DNA of 64,000 nt from Sphingobium xenophagum NBRC 107872 (GTDB lineage Bacteria; Pseudomonadota; Alphaproteobacteria; Sphingomonadales; Sphingomonadaceae): the NCBI RefSeq assembly GCF_000367345.1, contig NZ_BARE01000016.1:62001-126000 (forward strand). Direction: 5' to 3'. The notes below the pieces were generated by a model. It was not told the origin of the DNA, ran no database searches, and worked only from the letters and a program-made list of their open reading frames with translations. Below, piece by piece: positions 61,121-64,000 of the stretch (its first letter is position 1; every line of letters starts with the position of its first letter). Made by a program: the position numbers and the translations under genes.

Positions 61121-61285
61121 CTATGATAGCGCAAGTCGTTGATAGTGTTGTAGCGGCGTTAGACGACCATGGGGGAATTCATTAGCCTGCGGAAAGGCGC
61201 ACAAGGTAGGTTCCGGCCAAAGTTCCTGACGATATTCGCCGGCAGGAGTGACAGGGCCATCTGGGGCGAAGGGAACGGCATTCAT
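61121..61285 (-). CDS. Short hypothetical protein, 54 aa
   Basis: An excellent AGAGGAGAAGCC ribosome-binding site precedes the minus-strand ATG at 61285. The frame encodes MNAVPFAPDGPVTPAGEYRQ, then LWPEPTLCAFPQANEFPHG, ending with TAG at 61121. There is no recognisable motif. It diverges from nasT with 68 bases between. It may be a real small gene or the start of a gene whose remainder was lost. Confidence 0.45.
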   Translation of the reverse strand: MNAVPFAPDGPVTPAGEYRQELWPEPTLCAFPQANEFPHGRLTPLQHYQRLALS

Positions 61286-61353
61286 GGCTTCTCCTCTTGA
61301 CCTTGCCTTGCCGTTGCCCGACCTGCCGTCCCCATGTCCGGCGAGTCAGCTCC

Positions 61354-61935
61354 ATGCGAATCGTGATCATTGATGACAGCGGGCTGCGGGCCAGCGTCCT
61401 CGAAGAGGGGCTGCACGAAGCGGGCTATGACGATATTCATATCGTCCCGCCGCGCGGCGGCTTTGTCGCGCGCCTCGAACGCATGGCCCCCGATGTGGTT
61501 CTGATGGACCTTGGAAGTCCCAGTCGCGATACTCTGGAGGAGATGCTGACGGTCAGCCGTGCGCTCGCCCGGCCGATCGCCATGTTCGTGGACCAGTCGG
61601 ACGAGGCGATGATCGGCGCGGCGATCGATGCGGGCGTGTCGGCTTATGTGGTTGACGGATTGCGCAAGGAGCGGGTCAAGCCGGTGCTGGAACTGGCGGT
61701 GCGGCGCTTCAACGCCTTTGCCAAGATCCAGAGCGAACTGGAAGAGGCGCGCAGCGCGCTGTCCGACCGCAAGATCATCGACCGCGCCAAGTCCATCCTG
61801 ATGAACCAGCGGTCGCTGAGCGAGCAGGATGCCTATGCGCTGCTCCGGACGGCAGCGATGAATCAGGGCAAGAAAATCGTGGAAGTGGCGCAGGCACTGA
61901 TTACCGCCAGCGACCTGTTGGGAGGGGGACTATGA
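61354..61935 (+). CDS. nasT: ANTAR-domain antiterminator NasT, 193 aa
   Basis: I chose ATG 61354, which starts directly at the receiver domain (MRIVIIDDSGLRASVLEEGL; VVLMDLGSPSR). The C-terminal ANTAR domain reads ALSDRKIIDRAKSILMNQRS, LSEQDAYALLRTAAMNQGKK, with the conserved Ala and aromatic positions that bind paired RNA hairpins. NasT prevents premature transcription termination in leaders of nitrate-assimilation genes and is held inactive by NasS without nitrate. It overlaps nasS by 4 bases. Confidence 0.9.
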   Translation: MRIVIIDDSGLRASVLEEGLHEAGYDDIHIVPPRGGFVARLERMAPDVVLMDLGSPSRDTLEEMLTVSRALARPIAMFVDQSDEAMIGAAIDAGVSAYVVDGLRKERVKPVLELAVRRFNAFAKIQSELEEARSALSDRKIIDRAKSILMNQRSLSEQDAYALLRTAAMNQGKKIVEVAQALITASDLLGGGL

Positions 61936-63146
61936 CGACAGGGCTGCGCATCGCCTTCCTGCCGCTGACCGATGCCGCCGTTTTGGTGGCGGCGCGGGAG
62001 CGGGGTTTTGCCGAGGAGGAGGGGATTGCCCTTGATCTCGTGCGCACGACCAGTTGGGCGACGCTGCGCGACCGGCTGGTCTTTGGCCAGGTGCAGGCCG
62101 CGCATATGCTGGCGCCGCTGGCCGTAGCGGTGACGTTGGGGCTGAGCCAGCAGCCCGCCGCGCTGGCCGCGCCCTATAAGCTGAACGTCAACGGCAATAT
62201 GCTGGTCATGGCCTGCGATTTCGCCAAGGCGCTGGAGCCGGTTATCGCCAGCCGTCTGGCCGATCCGCTGGGCACCGCGCATGATTTTGCCGCCGCGATC
62301 GGCCTGTGGCGGCGTAAGCCCGTGATTGGCGTCGTCCACCGTTTTTCGAGCCACGCGATCATGCTGCGCTATTGGCTGGCGAGCGCGGGCGTGGACCCGG
62401 ATCGCGATGTCGTGCTGCGCGTGCTGCCGCCGTCACTGACGGTCGAGGCGATGCACGCGGGCGAGATAGACGGTTTCATCGCGGGCGAACCGTGGGGCAG
62501 CGCGGCGGTGGAAGCGGACCTCGCTGAAACCGTGGCGATCGGCGAGCGCATCTGGCGACGAGGCGTCGAAAAGGTGCTGGCTTTCCGCGAATCCTGGCTG
62601 GAGGAGAATCCGCAAACCGTCGACCGACTGCTGCGGGCGCTGGTGCGGGCGGCGGCATGGTGCGATGATCCAGCGCACCGCGACGACCTCACGCATTTGC
62701 TGGCCCGACCGGATTATGTCGACCAGCCCGCCTATCTGATCGATCGCGCCCTCTCTGGCACGCTTGTCGCGCGGGCTGGCGAACCCTCGATCGTCAGTCC
62801 CGATTTCATGCTGTTCGGGCGGGAAGCAACGCCCTTTCCATGGCGCAGTCAGGCGTTGTGGATATATTCGCAATTGGTGCGCTGGGGCATGGTCGATCAT
62901 GATCCGGATATGGCAGCGCGGGCCGGGGCCGTGTTCCGCCCCGACATATTCCGCCGCGCGCTGGCCGACAGCAATGTGCCGATGCCCGGCGCCAGCATGA
63001 AGCTGGAGGGGGCGGTCGCCGCGCCGCTGGCGGTCGGATCGCGCCGGGGCGAGCTGACGCTGGGGCCGGACAGCTTCTTTGACAAGCGGGTGTTTGACCC
63101 CGAACGAATCGACGAATTTCTGAGCGGTTTTGCGCCGCTGCGTTGA
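61932..63146 (+). CDS. nasS: Nitrate sensor NasS (NrtA/CmpA-like), 404 aa
   Basis: The protein resembles the nitrate-binding ABC substrate proteins NrtA and CmpA (IAFLPLTDAAVLVAARERGF; AHMLAPLAVAVTLGL; SLTVEAMHAGEIDGFIAGEP) but has no signal peptide or lipobox, so it stays in the cytoplasm. Together with the upstream overlapping nasT this defines the NasS-NasT pair: NasS binds NasT in the absence of nitrate or nitrite and releases it when ligand is bound. The length is normal. No nrtBC permease genes follow, which also argues against a transport role. Confidence 0.9.
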   Translation: MTTGLRIAFLPLTDAAVLVAARERGFAEEEGIALDLVRTTSWATLRDRLVFGQVQAAHMLAPLAVAVTLGLSQQPAALAAPYKLNVNGNMLVMACDFAKALEPVIASRLADPLGTAHDFAAAIGLWRRKPVIGVVHRFSSHAIMLRYWLASAGVDPDRDVVLRVLPPSLTVEAMHAGEIDGFIAGEPWGSAAVEADLAETVAIGERIWRRGVEKVLAFRESWLEENPQTVDRLLRALVRAAAWCDDPAHRDDLTHLLARPDYVDQPAYLIDRALSGTLVARAGEPSIVSPDFMLFGREATPFPWRSQALWIYSQLVRWGMVDHDPDMAARAGAVFRPDIFRRALADSNVPMPGASMKLEGAVAAPLAVGSRRGELTLGPDSFFDKRVFDPERIDEFLSGFAPLR

Positions 63147-63204
63147 TTTCCGGCGAAAAATTGTGCCTTGCAACATGACGCGAATCGCGAGATAAGATTG
63201 TAAC

Positions 63205-63330
63205 CGCGCGACGATGCGCGTTGAACAGGAATGCGTCATCCCAAGGTCGGGACCGCCATTCCGATCTATCACACAGCAAAGCCGCTGACCGGACGTCCCA
63301 TCGGGAATGTCCGGCCTGCGGCTTTTTTTT
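63205..63330 (+). promoter_or_regulatory. ANTAR-type leader RNA with intrinsic terminator
   Basis: Two small hairpins lie between nasS and the transporter gene: CGCGC/GCGCG with six-base loop GACGAT (63205-63220), and TCCC/GGGA with six-base loop AAGGTC (63239-63252). A strong terminator follows, with GCCGC and CCGGAC pairing to GTCCGG and GCGGC at 63278-63322, then eight T. Six-base loops with A1 and G4 are the ANTAR recognition rule; the second loop fits fully and the first only at G4. Confidence 0.75.
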
Positions 63331-63360
63331 GTTCATTTTCGAACCTGGGGGTGACCTATC

Positions 63361-64000
63361 ATGGCAACTGCATATTGGGACCGGGAGGGCGAAGGGCAGC
63401 AACCCGTCGCTACGACCAGCTTCTGGAAGGCCGGCCACACGCCGACCCTGATCGCGGCATTTCTCTATTTCGACCTGGCCTTCATGGTGTGGGTGCTGTT
63501 GGGGCCGCTAGCCCCGATGATCGCCAAGACGCTGATGCTGACGCCCGCTGAAAAGGGACTGATGGTCGCCACGCCGACGCTGATGGGCGCGCTGCTGCGC
63601 GTGGTCAACGGCCTGCTGGTCGACCGGATCGGCCCGAAATTGTCTGGCGCGATCAGCCAGGTCATTGTCATCATCGGCCTGTTCACCGCCTGGGCGCTGG
63701 GCATCAACAGCTTTGAAGGCACGCTGGCGCTGGGCGTAGTGCTGGGTTTTGCCGGAGCAAGCTTCGCAATCGCGCTGCCGCTCGCCAGCCGCTGGTATCC
63801 CGCCGAACATCAGGGCAAGGCGATGGGTCTGGCCGGCATGGGCAATTCGGGTACCGTGCTGGCCGCCTTGTTCGCGCCGGGCCTGGCCAAATTGTTCGGC
63901 TGGAACGCTGTGCTGGGCCTTGCCTGCATCCCGCTCAGCATCGTCTTTGTCATCTACATGATCATGGCGAAGGACGCGCCCAATGCGCCCCCGGCCAAGA
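63361..64000 (+). CDS. NarK/NasA-type nitrate/nitrite MFS transporter (partial)
   Basis: The ATG at 63361 opens a frame that runs off the right edge after 213 codons. It has the first six membrane helices of a nitrate/nitrite porter: FLYFDLAFMVWVLLGPLAPM, the MFS loop RVVNGLLVDRIGPKLSG, and the nitrate signature region GFAGASFAIALPLASRWYPA with GLAGMGNSGTVLAALF. It imports nitrate for assimilation. The upstream terminator and ANTAR-type hairpins indicate control by NasT. Nitrite and nitrate reductase genes probably follow outside the window. Confidence 0.9.
   Translation, partial: MATAYWDREGEGQQPVATTSFWKAGHTPTLIAAFLYFDLAFMVWVLLGPLAPMIAKTLMLTPAEKGLMVATPTLMGALLRVVNGLLVDRIGPKLSGAISQVIVIIGLFTAWALGINSFEGTLALGVVLGFAGASFAIALPLASRWYPAEHQGKAMGLAGMGNSGTVLAALFAPGLAKLFGWNAVLGLACIPLSIVFVIYMIMAKDAPNAPPAK

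Noticed and set aside
1..64000. CRISPR arrays, tRNA or rRNA genes
   Set aside because: No regularly spaced direct repeats, cloverleaf-like sequences or rRNA segments were recognised on reading both strands; a covariance-model scan could overturn this for tRNAs.

Overview
The window looks like a sphingomonad (Sphingobium, Novosphingobium or Sphingomonas type alphaproteobacterium). The reasons are high GC content, TonB receptors with sphingomonad-style TonB boxes, a Sphingomonadales-type set of plasmid genes (DUF736, DUF2493, DUF5983-like, DUF6880, a MobF relaxase with a TraD coupling protein), and short intergenic repeats of a kind common in this group. No rRNA, tRNA or CRISPR array was seen.

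Region 1 (about 1-21,060) is the backbone of a conjugative plasmid or integrative element. It starts with the tail of a DUF932-like gene, two accessory genes and a minus-strand pair (DUF6880 and a small protein). A compact six-gene operon follows at 3250-9353: a GHKL/Hsp90-type ATPase, a putative zinc-binding DUF5983-like protein, a HerA-like ATPase, a protein with seven tandem SANT/Myb-like repeats, a small protein and a PP-loop (PAPS-reductase-like) enzyme. This is the best candidate for an undescribed system. A DUF736 protein with an SSB-like acidic tail and a triplicated DUF2493 family come next, separated by terminator hairpins. The mobilisation block at 14,419-21,064 holds a small protein, a ribbon-helix-helix accessory protein, TraD, a MobF relaxase and a transglycosylase.

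Region 2 (about 21,065-39,000) is accessory DNA damaged by insertion sequences. It holds an intact periplasmic aldehyde oxidoreductase (paoABC), an IS21 copy rearranged by an apparent inversion, an MFS transporter pseudogene split by an exact IS630 insertion, an FMN reductase, a NIPSNAP protein, a TonB receptor with a divergent LysR regulator, fragments of IS3, serine-recombinase and IS1182-like genes, and a truncated siderophore-type TonB receptor ending in inverted repeats.

Region 3 (39,247-47,197) is a complete high-affinity potassium system kdpFABC-kdpDE, preceded by a 27-residue membrane micro-ORF. Region 4 (47,228-53,251) has an IS5 remnant and stress or envelope genes (entericidin, two CsbD-like proteins, a membrane protein), a PAS-LuxR regulator, a polyhydroxybutyrate-depolymerase-type esterase and an exported Mn-type superoxide dismutase.

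Region 5 (53,632-60,982) is a zinc-homeostasis and zinc-sparing island: a MerC-like protein, a small protein, a His-rich COG0523 GTPase, a HisI paralogue that has lost a zinc-ligand cysteine, Zur, an exported M14 peptidase, DUF1826, an iota-carbonic-anhydrase-like protein downstream of a perfect 33-bp Zur-like palindrome, and two exported proteins. Region 6 (61,354-64,000) starts a nitrate-assimilation cluster: nasT, nasS, an ANTAR-type leader with a terminator, and a nitrate/nitrite MFS transporter that runs off the window.
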